DNA of 64,000 nucleotides, from contig JAAFIR010000012.1 of the NCBI GenBank assembly GCA_013297885.1, forward strand, positions 1 through 64,000, in the 5' to 3' direction. Both the position numbers and the translations under genes were made by a program. Positions 8,246 to 16,132 of this stretch are shown one piece after another (the stretch's first letter is position 1; each line of letters starts with the position of its first letter). The notes under the pieces are model-generated. The model had not been told where the DNA came from, made no database searches, and worked only from the letters and a program-made list of their open reading frames with translations. This stretch comes from Leptospirales bacterium (GTDB lineage Bacteria > Spirochaetota > Leptospiria > Leptospirales > Leptospiraceae).

Positions 8246-10156
8246 TTAATCTCTACCGTTTGGAAAACCAGCAGCACCAAATCCAGATAAACCATACTCA
8301 CCAAATGTAGAAGCAGCTGGTTGAGCAGCAGCAGGACATTCAGATATGTTGAAGAGTGTAGTAGCAAAAATACCAGCTACAACAGCTCTTGTACCAGTTG
8401 CTCCAGCAGTTCCACCATATACACAAGCAGTTAATAATGAAGTAGTATCACCATCACCTCTTGGAGTGTTTAATACAGGAAGTTTAGTTCCTACACCTAA
8501 TTGAGCAGGAATTGCAGTTTTTGATCTTAAAGAAGTGTTGCAAGCAACAGAATCGTTCATACCTTGAAAACTTCCAGCATTAACTGTAATTAATCCGTCA
8601 GTAGTAGAGGAAGTATAAGTTACACCTCTATTGAGGGAATATTCAGAAGCAGCAGTTCCATTAGAAGAAAAAGAATAAACAATTTCATTAACAGGAGTTA
8701 ATAATCTTCTTCTTGATAATGCAAGTGTTCCATTTTGAACAGCAGTTAAAGTTGTTGTAGCAGCTTGTTCAGTTGGTCTTAAAGGAGTTGGACCTATTCC
8801 AGTTAAACCGATTGATTCACAAGATTCAACAGTAGTGAAATTGATGTTTGAACCACCATACCAAGGAATATCAGAAGTTGGACCAGTAGCAGCAGTTGAA
8901 GCAGTAGTAGCTTGACCAGTGATGCTACTAGGTGAACCTGTTGTTACGCCGTAAGGAGTAGTACCAGTATTCATAGGGAATGCAGTTACAAATGAAGATG
9001 AAAGATTTTGTAATGCAGCAATTTTTGGATATTGTCTGTCTGCTAAAATTTTGTTAGTTGCAGCAGAAGTAGTTGATCCTTCAGAACCACCAACATCAGC
9101 TACGTTCAAAAATGAATTTCTAGCATTCAAATTTGTAACTGTAATTTCTCTTGGTAAACCAACAGTAATTTGATTTAAAATTGATTGTAAAGTTCCTTGA
9201 GAAGGTTTAGCACATTCAGGAGTTCCTTGAATTGTGTTGTAAGTAGTAGAAACTGAAGTTATATCAGCAGCTCTAGTTGCAGTTGCTAATGCTGGTAAAC
9301 TACAATTTGAACGTGGAATTCTAGAACAAGCTAAAATTGCAATACCTGATCTCCAAGATGTTCTTGCAGCATATGCACTAATAATGTTTGTAATACCACC
9401 AGCATTTGTAGCAACACCATTTACAACAGAATTTAAACTCGCTGCAGTTGGGATCATGTTAGCAAAACTTGCACAACTTGCACCACTTCCATTAGCTAAA
9501 CCAACATTTGGAATAGCTGAAGTAACATAACTTTCCCAAGTAGTCACAAGTCCACCAGTCGCTGTGTTAAATGAAGCATTTATTGCAGCGTTGATACCAG
9601 CTTGTTCAGTTGCAGAAAAAGTAGCAAAAGCTCCATTAGCTACAGCTTGTAAAGTACCTGAAGTAACTGCCCCAGGAGCAGCTAATGCTAAATTTGTTGC
9701 TAAATTAGCAGCACAAAAAGCAGCTACAGCACCAGTTAAAGCACCTAAATCAGTTGAAACTTTTGAAGAAGCTAAAGCAGTGTTTCTTAAAGCTGCAGTC
9801 CAAACTCCAGTAGTATTCATAAAAGCATCATATTTTTTGTTGTAAGGAACTACTGCATATGATTGGTAGCCTTGAGCTGTTAAAGTGCTTCCAGAAGCTG
9901 AAACATATGAAGCTTCAGTAAAATTGGTAGTTGAATTTACAGCACCACTAACAATTGCTCCTGCATAAAGAGTTCCCAAATTTAAACTAATTGCACAGTT
10001 ACCTGTCACTGCAGAACGAACTAAACCGTTCACAAAATTTGAAACGACTAATCCGTTCAAATCTGATCCACCAGAGCCTTTTCCGCCACCACAATTAGCG
10101 AAGCTAAGTGTTGCAGTTAAAACTAGGGTTGAAATAATTTTTGAATATAATTTCAT
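8246..10156 (-). CDS. Alanine/threonine-rich surface lipoprotein, unknown function
   Basis: The 636-residue product starts with a signal peptide and a spirochaete-like lipobox (SFANC followed by GGG), so it is probably lipidated. The mature part is rich in Ala, Thr, Ser, Gly and Asn with little Lys, unlike most neighbours, and contains scattered Cys (about ten). Codon choice is uniform (GCA, GTA, ACA), which suggests high expression. A ribosome binding site, AAGGAG, lies at a good distance from the ATG and overlaps the stop of the upstream barrel gene, so the two are translated from one message. A strong terminator follows. The pairing suggests an abundant outer-membrane complex, but I recognise no named family. 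Confidence 0.82.
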   Translation of the reverse strand: MKLYSKIISTLVLTATLSFANCGGGKGSGGSDLNGLVVSNFVNGLVRSAVTGNCAISLNLGTLYAGAIVSGAVNSTTNFTEASYVSASGSTLTAQGYQSYAVVPYNKKYDAFMNTTGVWTAALRNTALASSKVSTDLGALTGAVAAFCAANLATNLALAAPGAVTSGTLQAVANGAFATFSATEQAGINAAINASFNTATGGLVTTWESYVTSAIPNVGLANGSGASCASFANMIPTAASLNSVVNGVATNAGGITNIISAYAARTSWRSGIAILACSRIPRSNCSLPALATATRAADITSVSTTYNTIQGTPECAKPSQGTLQSILNQITVGLPREITVTNLNARNSFLNVADVGGSEGSTTSAATNKILADRQYPKIAALQNLSSSFVTAFPMNTGTTPYGVTTGSPSSITGQATTASTAATGPTSDIPWYGGSNINFTTVESCESIGLTGIGPTPLRPTEQAATTTLTAVQNGTLALSRRRLLTPVNEIVYSFSSNGTAASEYSLNRGVTYTSSTTDGLITVNAGSFQGMNDSVACNTSLRSKTAIPAQLGVGTKLPVLNTPRGDGDTTSLLTACVYGGTAGATGTRAVVAGIFATTLFNISECPAAAQPAASTFGEYGLSGFGAAGFPNGRD

Positions 10157-10170
10157 GTTTTAATTTCTCC

Positions 10171-11073
10171 TTAAAACTCGTGTTTGTAGCCGAATCTATA
10201 AACGTTACCTGCGGCTAACACAGGGTATGCAGGTCTTTGGCTGAGGGCAGCGATACCACCAGTAGATTTTGTTTGACCACTTGCCATTGCACCAGAAAAG
10301 AAAGTCTCAACTTCAAAAAATAAATAACCTTTTGCAGTTACTTTTGTTTGAGCTCCCCATAACCAGTTTAAACCAACGCCATGTGCAGCAAATTTAGTAT
10401 CTTCTAATAAAACACCTGGTCTTGCAGCATCACCAAGAACTGGAAGGTTTTTAGCAGCTCCTGCAGTCATTGCATCTAATCCTGTTCCATCATTTTTACC
10501 TTTTAATTGCCATTGTGCATCATAATAATGAACACCTGGACCAACATAAAAAGCTGATTTTGAACCAAAATTAATTTTGATACCAAAATAAACTGGAACT
10601 ACGATTGATTGATAAAACCATCTAACATCATACCAGTTGTAACCAAGGAAATTTGATGTAGTGTGTCCACCCATTACTTTTGTAGAAAAATTGATACCTG
10701 CTCTGAAAAAGAAATTTTCTTTCACATCTCTTTCATAACCAAGAGTCAAATTTCCAAGAGTCATTGGACCAGAAGATTTGTAATTGATTAATCCACCAGT
10801 TAAAGTCTCAGCTGCTTGGAGTTTGTTGTCTGGAATGATAGCTTGTTGCTGACCGGCATAGTTACCATTCGCGTCTGTTTTTGCTTGATTTGAGTTCAAA
10901 CCATCTTTTAGGATTGTTCCGCCGAGTCCGTTTGGATCGAATTGGACACCTAAACCAAATATGAGTCTTTGCTTTCCCTTGTTTACGAAGTCTTCATCCC
11001 CAGCAAAAGCAGATGAAAGTGCAAGTGAGCAAAGAGTTAAAGAAATGAGTGATTTACTGATCATTTTGATCAT
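10171..11073 (-). CDS. Outer-membrane beta-barrel protein
   Basis: The 300-residue protein has a classical signal peptide (SLALSSAFA before GD). The mature sequence alternates polar and aromatic residues as in a beta-barrel (LIFGLGVQF, LTLGYERDV, FFFRAGINF, AFYVGPGVHYY, GYLFFEVETFF) and ends in a terminal Phe (RFGYKHEF), the signal used by the BAM assembly machine. The start ATG has AAGGGG 8 bp upstream. It is the first gene of a two-gene operon with the Ala-rich lipoprotein, spaced by 14 bp. The role is probably a porin-like or structural barrel; the specific function is unknown. Confidence 0.82.
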   Translation of the reverse strand: MIKMISKSLISLTLCSLALSSAFAGDEDFVNKGKQRLIFGLGVQFDPNGLGGTILKDGLNSNQAKTDANGNYAGQQQAIIPDNKLQAAETLTGGLINYKSSGPMTLGNLTLGYERDVKENFFFRAGINFSTKVMGGHTTSNFLGYNWYDVRWFYQSIVVPVYFGIKINFGSKSAFYVGPGVHYYDAQWQLKGKNDGTGLDAMTAGAAKNLPVLGDAARPGVLLEDTKFAAHGVGLNWLWGAQTKVTAKGYLFFEVETFFSGAMASGQTKSTGGIAALSQRPAYPVLAAGNVYRFGYKHEF

Positions 11074-11160
11074 TCTTTTTCCCCTTAAAATTAATTAAAC
11101 CACAAGGTTAGCTTATTGATCTGGAAAATCTTGAGGCTTGGACTTGGGCTTGAATGGATA

Positions 11161-11189
11161 CGATTACAGGGACAAGCTTAATCTGTCAA
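11161..11189 (-). promoter_or_regulatory. Sigma-70-type promoter for the barrel/lipoprotein operon
   Basis: On the minus strand TTGACA (11184-11189) is followed after 17 bp by TAATCG (11161-11166). The -35 is a perfect consensus and the -10 is partial. It would give a leader of about 80 nt before the ATG at 11073. Confidence 0.5.
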
Positions 11190-11343
11190 ATAATTTTATT
11201 TTATTTGTAATTTTTTTTTTAATTGTACGAACTTTTTTTTCTGGAAGCAGCAAAAAAAATAAAATTCTTTAGATATGATTTTATTAAATGTACAATTCTA
11301 CCCCGAGAAATCACTAAAAATGAAGTATTTTGATAAAAAGTTT

Positions 11344-11440
11344 GGGCGATTCGAGCTTTGCTCGACCAGGCTTTTCGCTACTTCTGAATCGGTGGACTAA
11401 AGTCCACCGCTATTCAGAAACGCTTCAATCCTTATCGCAT
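11344..11440 (+). repeat. GGGCGA double-hairpin element, copy B
   Basis: GGGCGA is followed by hairpin 1 (TCGAGC/GCTCGA), linker CCAGGCTTTTCGCTA, and hairpin 2 with outer arms CTGAAT/ATTCAG and inner arms GGTGGACT/AGTCCACC, then CGCTTCAATCCTTATCGC. Its end overlaps the last codons and stop of the helicase gene, which ends at 11425 on the other strand. The remaining 11074-11343 holds the operon promoter and AT-rich sequence in which I see nothing else. Confidence 0.85.
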
Positions 11441-12732
11441 GTTTTGGAAAATAATTTCAACATTTGTTCTGGATCAATTTTAAAAACTGAAAAACGAAAA
11501 TAAGAAAAAAACAAATCTTCAAGTCTATCTTTTTTTTTCTTTTTATTTCCTAAAATGAATAAATTATTTTTTGCTCTACTTAAACCCACATATAAAATTC
11601 TTCTTTCTTCTTCTAAAATATCATTTTCTTCTTTTGTAGAAACATTCCAGCCACTACATAAATCCAAAAACACTGTATCAAATTCTAAACCTTTTGAAGA
11701 ATGAATTGTTAATAAATTGGAATTTGGAATTCCCAATTTTTCATAAAATCTAAGTCGATGATTGGAGCGTGCTAAAATTTTATATTCATTCGGAAATTGA
11801 ATCAATTGATTTTTAAACTCTTCTAAATTTTTTTCTTCAAGTAAAATTTTTTTGGTAATGGATTTTCCTTCTCGAAAAGATTTTACTTTTTTTGGAATGT
11901 TTTTTTTATTTTTTGAAATGGGAATTGCGGAAACTGAAATAATTTTTTTTAATGAACGATAATTTGTGCTGAGGAAAAATTTTTCTGTTGGTGAAAAAAA
12001 ATTTGAAAAATTTAAAAATGGTTCTGTTGTTGCTCCTCTAAATCCATAAATTGCCTGCCAATCATCTCCCACAACAGTAAGCTTTTCAGGTTCTAAAAGT
12101 TTTAACCATTTTAATTGTCTAAAATCTGTATCTTGAAATTCATCAACAATTACTCTTTTGATTTCTTGTTTTGCAAGAATAGTCCAATCCAAATTTTTTT
12201 CCAGAGCATCTAGATAAATTTCAATTAAATCATCAAAATCTAATTTATTTTTTTTCTTTTTATAATTTTGATAAAATTCTTTTATTTCTTTTTCTAATTC
12301 AGGAAAATGTTTTTGTAAAAATTTTGGAGTTGATAAAAGCAAATCATATGGAATTCCACCAACTAAAAATTTTCGTTCCATAAAAAATTCTTTGAACAAT
12401 TTTCTTTTTTCTTCTTCTTCAATAATTTCTGCTTTTTGTAAATTAAATTCAGGGTTAAATCTTTGTAAAACTGAAAGAGAATAAGCATGAAAAGTATGGA
12501 TTTTGATTTTTGTTACGCCAACTTTTTTTTCTAATCTCTCTTTTATTTCTTCAGTTGCTTTTCTGGTAAATGTAATAACTAGAATTTCTTCTTCATTTTC
12601 TTTTTTTTCAGAAATAATTTTGGAAAGTAGTGCAATCATTGTGCTTGTTTTTCCTGAACCAGCAGCTGCGATTACTTGAATAAAATTAAAATTTGATTCT
12701 AAAATTTTTTTTTGTTCTAAACTATAATTCAT
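11425..12732 (-). CDS. Short UvrD/PcrA-like superfamily 1 DNA helicase
   Basis: At 435 residues this is much shorter than UvrD/PcrA/Rep (about 650-750). Motif Ia/I region: AAAGSGKTST (Walker A, residues 22-30); then LVITFTRKATEEI; DEFQDTD (Walker B); GDDWQAIYGFRGA (motif III); STNYRS (IV); TIHSSKGLEFDTVFLD (V); RRILYVGLSRAK (VI). All ATPase and helicase core motifs are present, so the shortness comes from reduced 1B/2B subdomains. It probably unwinds DNA in repair or recombination. The last residues (CDKD) and stop lie inside repeat copy B, suggesting the native C-terminus was altered by the element. The start ATG at 12732 is preceded by AT-rich DNA with no clear ribosome binding site. Confidence 0.85.
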   Translation of the reverse strand: MNYSLEQKKILESNFNFIQVIAAAGSGKTSTMIALLSKIISEKKENEEEILVITFTRKATEEIKERLEKKVGVTKIKIHTFHAYSLSVLQRFNPEFNLQKAEIIEEEEKRKLFKEFFMERKFLVGGIPYDLLLSTPKFLQKHFPELEKEIKEFYQNYKKKKNKLDFDDLIEIYLDALEKNLDWTILAKQEIKRVIVDEFQDTDFRQLKWLKLLEPEKLTVVGDDWQAIYGFRGATTEPFLNFSNFFSPTEKFFLSTNYRSLKKIISVSAIPISKNKKNIPKKVKSFREGKSITKKILLEEKNLEEFKNQLIQFPNEYKILARSNHRLRFYEKLGIPNSNLLTIHSSKGLEFDTVFLDLCSGWNVSTKEENDILEEERRILYVGLSRAKNNLFILGNKKKKKDRLEDLFFSYFRFSVFKIDPEQMLKLFSKTCDKD

Positions 12733-12777
12733 ATTTTATAGATTCTTTCTGAAACTAAAAAAATAAATTTTGTTTAA

Positions 12778-12822
12778 ATAAGTATGAGAATATGTACAAT
12801 TTTTACAAAAACTCATACTTAT
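12778..12822. promoter_or_regulatory. 11-bp inverted repeat between divergent genes (possible operator)
   Basis: ATAAGTATGAG (12778-12788) and CTCATACTTAT (12812-12822) are perfect reverse complements with a 23-bp spacer. The pair sits between the divergent helicase and protease genes, a natural place for a regulator site. A stem-loop role is also possible. No regulator is identified. Confidence 0.4.
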
Positions 12823-12883
12823 TTGCAAGTAGAGTTGTTTAAAAAAGATTTGACTTTTTTTATTTAATTTCTATTTTTTAGGA

Positions 12884-13252
12884 ATGGGAACTTTTTTTAT
12901 TAATGGTAAAATTGAAAACCATTCAAATAGAGAGAAAAATTTAATGATTCAAAAAATCTTAGTTGATACTGGAAGTGAATACACTTGGATTTCTGAAATC
13001 ACATTAAATTCAATTGGAGTGGAAGTTAAAAAAAAAGATGTGCTCTTCAAAATGGCAAATGGACAAATTATTAAAAGAGATATTGGTTTTATAATTTTTC
13101 GGTACGATAAATATTTCACAATTGATGAAGTTGTTTTTGCAAAAAAATCTGATATGCAATTACTCGGTGCAAGAACTCTTGAAGGTTTAAATTTGTTAGT
13201 GGATGCTCAGAATAAAAAACTAGTTGCTGCTGGTCCAAGTTTAGCAGCTTAA
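12884..13252 (+). CDS. Retropepsin-like (clan AA) aspartic protease
   Basis: The 122-residue protein carries LVDTGSEYTWI, the DTGS active-site motif of a single-domain aspartic protease, and later MQLLGARTLEGL, the hydrophobic-hydrophobic-Gly element that follows in this fold. It would have to act as a homodimer. No signal peptide or membrane segment is seen, so it is probably cytoplasmic. The spacing between AGG and ATG is short. A stand-alone gene facing the helicase divergently and mrp convergently. Substrate unknown. Similar small bacterial proteases are widespread but poorly characterised. Confidence 0.8.
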   Translation: MGTFFINGKIENHSNREKNLMIQKILVDTGSEYTWISEITLNSIGVEVKKKDVLFKMANGQIIKRDIGFIIFRYDKYFTIDEVVFAKKSDMQLLGARTLEGLNLLVDAQNKKLVAAGPSLAA

Positions 13253-13273
13253 ACAAACAAAATTTTTAAACTC

Positions 13274-13373
13274 TAGCGAAAACGATTGTAGCGTTTCTGA
13301 ATTGCCTCTGCTTTAGTCAGTGGCTATTCAGAAGTAGCGGAAAGCGTGGTCGAGACGAAGTCTCGATTCGCCA
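13274..13373 (-). repeat. GGGCGA double-hairpin element, copy C
   Basis: On the minus strand: TTGGCGA, hairpin 1 (TCGAGAC/GTCTCGA), linker CCACGCTTTCCGCTA, hairpin 2 with arms CTGAAT/ATTCAG, then CGCTACAATCGTTTTCGC. It fills the gap between two convergent genes. Linker and hairpin 2 outer arms are close to copy B. Confidence 0.82.
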
Positions 13374-13380
13374 AAAACTT

Positions 13381-14421
13381 TTACTCCCAAGTTAAAATTT
13401 CTTTTTCCATTACGTCAATGATATCTGCATAAGATTTTGTAATTGCAGAATTTTTATCTAGATGAACAATTGGAGTTCCGCTTTCACCTGCTTTCATCAC
13501 TTCCATTAACATTGGAACTTTGCCGAGTAATTTTGTTTTTGCTGATGCAGCTAAACTTTCTCCACCACCTTCTCCAAAAATTGGATATTTTTTGTCAGGC
13601 ATATCTGGTGGAATAAAATAACTCATATTTTCAATGATGCCAAGGATTGGAATTTTTACAGTTTGAAACATTGCACAAGCTTTTTTTGCATCCAGAGTTG
13701 CAACAGATTGTGGAGTTGTGACTACAATGGAACCTGTAACTTCAACCAATTGACCAAGTGAAAGTTGAACATCACCAGTTCCCGGTGGTAAATCAATTAG
13801 TAAATAATCTAGCTCACCCCAATACACGTCATATAAAAATTGTTCAATTGCTTTTCCAAGCATTGGTCCACGCCAAACTATTGGTTGGTTTTCATCGACC
13901 ATAAATGCCATGGAAATAATTTTGACTCCATATTTTTCAACAGGAAAAATTCTATCTTCATCTGTTTTGAGTGCAACTCTTCCATCAATTCCAAAAAGTT
14001 TTCCAATTGATGGTCCATAAATATCTGCGTCCAATACACCAACTTTTAATCCACGTGAAGCAAGACCCATTGCTAAATTGGAAGTGACAGTTGATTTTCC
14101 AACTCCTCCTTTTCCAGAACCAATTGCTACAATTCTTTTTACACCAGGGATTTTATTTCCATCATCCAAAGCTAAATTTGGATCAACTTCAAATTTGATT
14201 TTGACTTTCCCGATGTCTGGGATTTTGGATAAAAATTGTCTAACTTGTGCTTCAATTCCAATTTGAAGTTTTCGATCATTTGTTGGAGTTTTTAATTTGA
14301 TTTGAAAACCATCATCTGTTTTAATAGCTTCACCAAACATTCCAAGTGAAATTAAATCTTTTTTGAATTCAGGGTGTTTTACTTTTGTGATTTCTCGTTT
14401 GATCTCTTCGATTTTATCCAT
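13381..14421 (-). CDS. mrp: Mrp/ApbC family iron-sulfur cluster carrier ATPase
   Basis: The 346-residue protein has an N-terminal DUF59-like domain (about 1-90) and a P-loop ATPase of the MinD/Mrp class with the deviant Walker [12 protein letters not shown] (near residue 101). Other family marks are the switch [10 protein letters not shown], the [12 protein letters not shown] block, [11 protein letters not shown] (Walker B region) and [10 protein letters not shown]. It is expected to bind and transfer Fe-S clusters to apoproteins in the cytoplasm. The CxxC that many Mrp proteins carry after the ENMS block is not visible here (the segment reads [13 protein letters not shown]), a point worth noting. 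It is a single gene, divergent from mgsA. Confidence 0.9.
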   Translation of the reverse strand: MDKIEEIKREITKVKHPEFKKDLISLGMFGEAIKTDDGFQIKLKTPTNDRKLQIGIEAQVRQFLSKIPDIGKVKIKFEVDPNLALDDGNKIPGVKRIVAIGSGKGGVGKSTVTSNLAMGLASRGLKVGVLDADIYGPSIGKLFGIDGRVALKTDEDRIFPVEKYGVKIISMAFMVDENQPIVWRGPMLGKAIEQFLYDVYWGELDYLLIDLPPGTGDVQLSLGQLVEVTGSIVVTTPQSVATLDAKKACAMFQTVKIPILGIIENMSYFIPPDMPDKKYPIFGEGGGESLAASAKTKLLGKVPMLMEVMKAGESGTPIVHLDKNSAITKSYADIIDVMEKEILTWE

Positions 14422-14556
14422 TATTAGCCTTCAGATTCCATTTTTTTGATAATTAGTTGAATTTCAAAAATTTTATTTCTTGATTTTAAAATCTCAGAAT
14501 TAATATTTAGACAGATCCTAAATAAAGAAATTAAAAATAGAGACAATATTAAATTA

Positions 14557-14964
14557 ATGAATAAAACAAAACGAATTGTATTAATCGCTCATGATAATAA
14601 AAAACCTGATTTATTGGAGTGGGTAAAATTTAACAAAGGAACTTTATCTTCTCATTTTTTATTTGCTACAGGGACAACGGGAAAATTAATTAACGAAGAA
14701 ACTGCCTTACCTGTTCATCGTTTTATTTCAGGTCCTCTTGGAGGAGATCAACAAATTGGTTCAAAAATAGTTGAAGGTGAATTAGATATGATGATTTTTT
14801 TTTGGGATCCACTTTCTGCTCAACCTCATGATCCAGATGTGAAAGCATTATTACGAATTGCAGTTTTGTATAATATTCCTATGGCATGTAACAGAGCAAC
14901 AGCTGATTTTTTAATTTCTTCTGGACTGTTAAACGAAGAATATGAAAATCCAAAATTGTTTTGA
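14557..14964 (+). CDS. mgsA: Methylglyoxal synthase
   Basis: Converts dihydroxyacetone phosphate to methylglyoxal and phosphate, a bypass of lower glycolysis. At 135 residues it has the normal length. Recognisable motifs are IALIAHD-like start ([10 protein letters not shown]), FATGTTG (phosphate binding), [11 protein letters not shown] with the catalytic Asp, [15 protein letters not shown], and [11 protein letters not shown]. All expected active-site residues appear present. It is monocistronic, followed by repeat copy D. The start ATG follows an AT-rich leader without a strong ribosome binding site. Confidence 0.95.
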   Translation: MNKTKRIVLIAHDNKKPDLLEWVKFNKGTLSSHFLFATGTTGKLINEETALPVHRFISGPLGGDQQIGSKIVEGELDMMIFFWDPLSAQPHDPDVKALLRIAVLYNIPMACNRATADFLISSGLLNEEYENPKLF

Positions 14965-14987
14965 TTCATCTTTTTGATTTTTTATTA

Positions 14988-15138
14988 GGGCGAATTTTTA
15001 TGTAGGAGATTGGCTTAGCAATCTCCTACATAAAAACCATGCTTTTACGGGCTTCGTTTCACTCCGGTCTATCATTGTGTCAGACCTGGGGTCGAGACCC
15101 ACGATAGACAGCTATCGCTCCCTTCAAATCATTTTCGC
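14988..15138 (+). repeat. GGGCGA double-hairpin element, copy D
   Basis: GGGCGAATTTTT leads into hairpin 1, with long arms (ATGTAGGAGATTG / CAATCTCCTACAT). The linker is CCATGCTTTTACGGGCTTCG. Hairpin 2 has GTCTATC/GATAGAC arms enclosing a GC-rich loop (CAGACCTGGGGTCGAGACCC) that recurs in copy G. It ends CTTCAAATCATTTTCGC. It lies between mgsA and the Uma2 gene. Confidence 0.8.
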
Positions 15139-15239
15139 AGAGACATGTTAGTATTTAAAAACTTTATCTTAAAAAAACATTATGTTTTTAAAATTGCTTT
15201 TTACTTTACAAAAAATTTCATTTATGATAAAATGAATTT

Positions 15240-15773
15240 ATGGAAACAACTCTTCTAAAACTAACAGTAACTGAAATGGAAAAAAATCCCGAGAAATGGG
15301 AACGATTTGAGTTATATAATGGAGAACCTTTAGAAATGACTTATACTAAACCTATACATGCAAGAATATTAAGTAGAATTACTCACAGAATTCAAAACTG
15401 GATAGAGTCAGCTGGTGGATATGGAGATGTTTATGCTGGAGAAGGTGGAATTAAATTTTCAGAAGAGATTCGATATTGTTATGATCTAGCTTGGTCAGAT
15501 GTAAGAATTACTGAAGATGAAATTCCAACAAAAGCTTTTCCACTAATGATTGAAATTGTTTCTGATGGAAATGAAATTAATAAACTATTATCAAAAGTAG
15601 ATGATTATTTAAAATTTGGAGCTAAAGAAGTTTGGTTAGTATATCCAACAAGAAAATCAATTCAAGTTTATTATCCCGACAACACTGCTAGAACTTTTCA
15701 TATGGAAGATACAATCACAACAGGTGAGTATATGAAAGGATTTTCACTTTCACTAAAAGAAATTTTTAATTAA
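15240..15773 (+). CDS. Uma2 family (DUF820) putative PD-(D/E)XK endonuclease
   Basis: This 177-residue protein shows the Uma2 pattern: N-terminal E-x-x-x-G-E-P-L region (FELYNGEPLEMTYTKP), H-x-x-I-x-x-x-I helix (HARILSRITHRIQNW), a DLAWSDVRI segment where the family has PD-x-x-V, then LMIEIVSD with the E-x-V and KVDDYLKFGAKEVWLV, corresponding to the K-x-x-x-Y motif. The family is restriction-endonuclease-like and of unknown biological role. A second member is at 52534-53130. A stand-alone gene between repeat D and a DUF3052 remnant; probably accessory. Confidence 0.82.
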   Translation: METTLLKLTVTEMEKNPEKWERFELYNGEPLEMTYTKPIHARILSRITHRIQNWIESAGGYGDVYAGEGGIKFSEEIRYCYDLAWSDVRITEDEIPTKAFPLMIEIVSDGNEINKLLSKVDDYLKFGAKEVWLVYPTRKSIQVYYPDNTARTFHMEDTITTGEYMKGFSLSLKEIFN

Positions 15774-15955
15774 GTTCTATTTTTAACTGGGATTATTAGT
15801 TTTAATCCACTCCAAATTTCATCTACTGCACAAACTTTAATATCTACAAGTCCATTATGAATTGCAAATTCTCGAATAATTGTTTTTTGTAAATTTGTGT
15901 AGATTTTGAAGGAGAAATGATAAGACTTCAAAATGTTTTTTAAAAATAGAATCAA
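15770..15955 (-). pseudogene. DUF3052 C-terminal remnant
   Basis: The last 40 residues (NLQKTIIREFAI, HNGLVDIKVCAVDEIWSGLK, then LIIPVKNR) match the strongly conserved C-terminal block of DUF3052 proteins, which are about 130 residues in full. Only about 20 poorly matching residues precede it, and the N-terminal half is missing. Upstream sequence is AT-rich and holds the terminator of the next gene. It overlaps the Uma2 stop by 4 bp. I regard it as a truncated remnant and not a gene. Confidence 0.6.
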
Positions 15956-15992
15956 AGAGAATGAATTTTTTTTATAAATTGATCATAAAAAC

Positions 15993-16017
15993 AAAAAACC
16001 CGCTGTATAAAAGCGGG
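15993..16017 (-). terminator. Rho-independent terminator of the Lys/Ala-rich peptide gene
   Basis: On the minus strand a GC stem (AGCCCGC...GCGGGT, core CCCGCT/AGCGGG with 7-nt loop) is followed by a T run. It lies 40 bp past the stop at 16058. Confidence 0.8.
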
Positions 16018-16057
16018 CTTAGGTTAAAACACTTATATTTTTTTTAAAGAAGTTAAA

Positions 16058-16132
16058 TTACTTCTTTTTTGCAGCAGGTTTTTTCTTTGCAGCAGGTTTT
16101 TTCTTAGCAGCAGCTTTCTTTTTTGCAACCAT
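16058..16132 (-). CDS. 24-residue Lys/Ala/Pro-repeat basic peptide
   Basis: A short gene: ATG at 16130-16132, stop TAA at 16058-16060. The peptide starts MVAKKKAAAKKK and then repeats PAAKKK twice. It is strongly basic and resembles the tails of histone H1-like and HU-like bacterial proteins, so nucleic-acid binding is a fair inference. Support for it as a real gene is a strong ribosome binding site (TTGGAGG) about 8 bp before the ATG, and a textbook terminator 40 bp after the stop. A long AT-rich region lies upstream. It could be a nucleoid-associated or ribosome-associated peptide; the sequence alone does not decide. Confidence 0.75.
   Translation of the reverse strand: MVAKKKAAAKKKPAAKKKPAAKKK

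Noticed and set aside
9564-9845. 93-residue plus-strand ORF rich in Ala
   Set aside because: It is antisense to the Ala-rich lipoprotein gene, and its composition follows from that gene.
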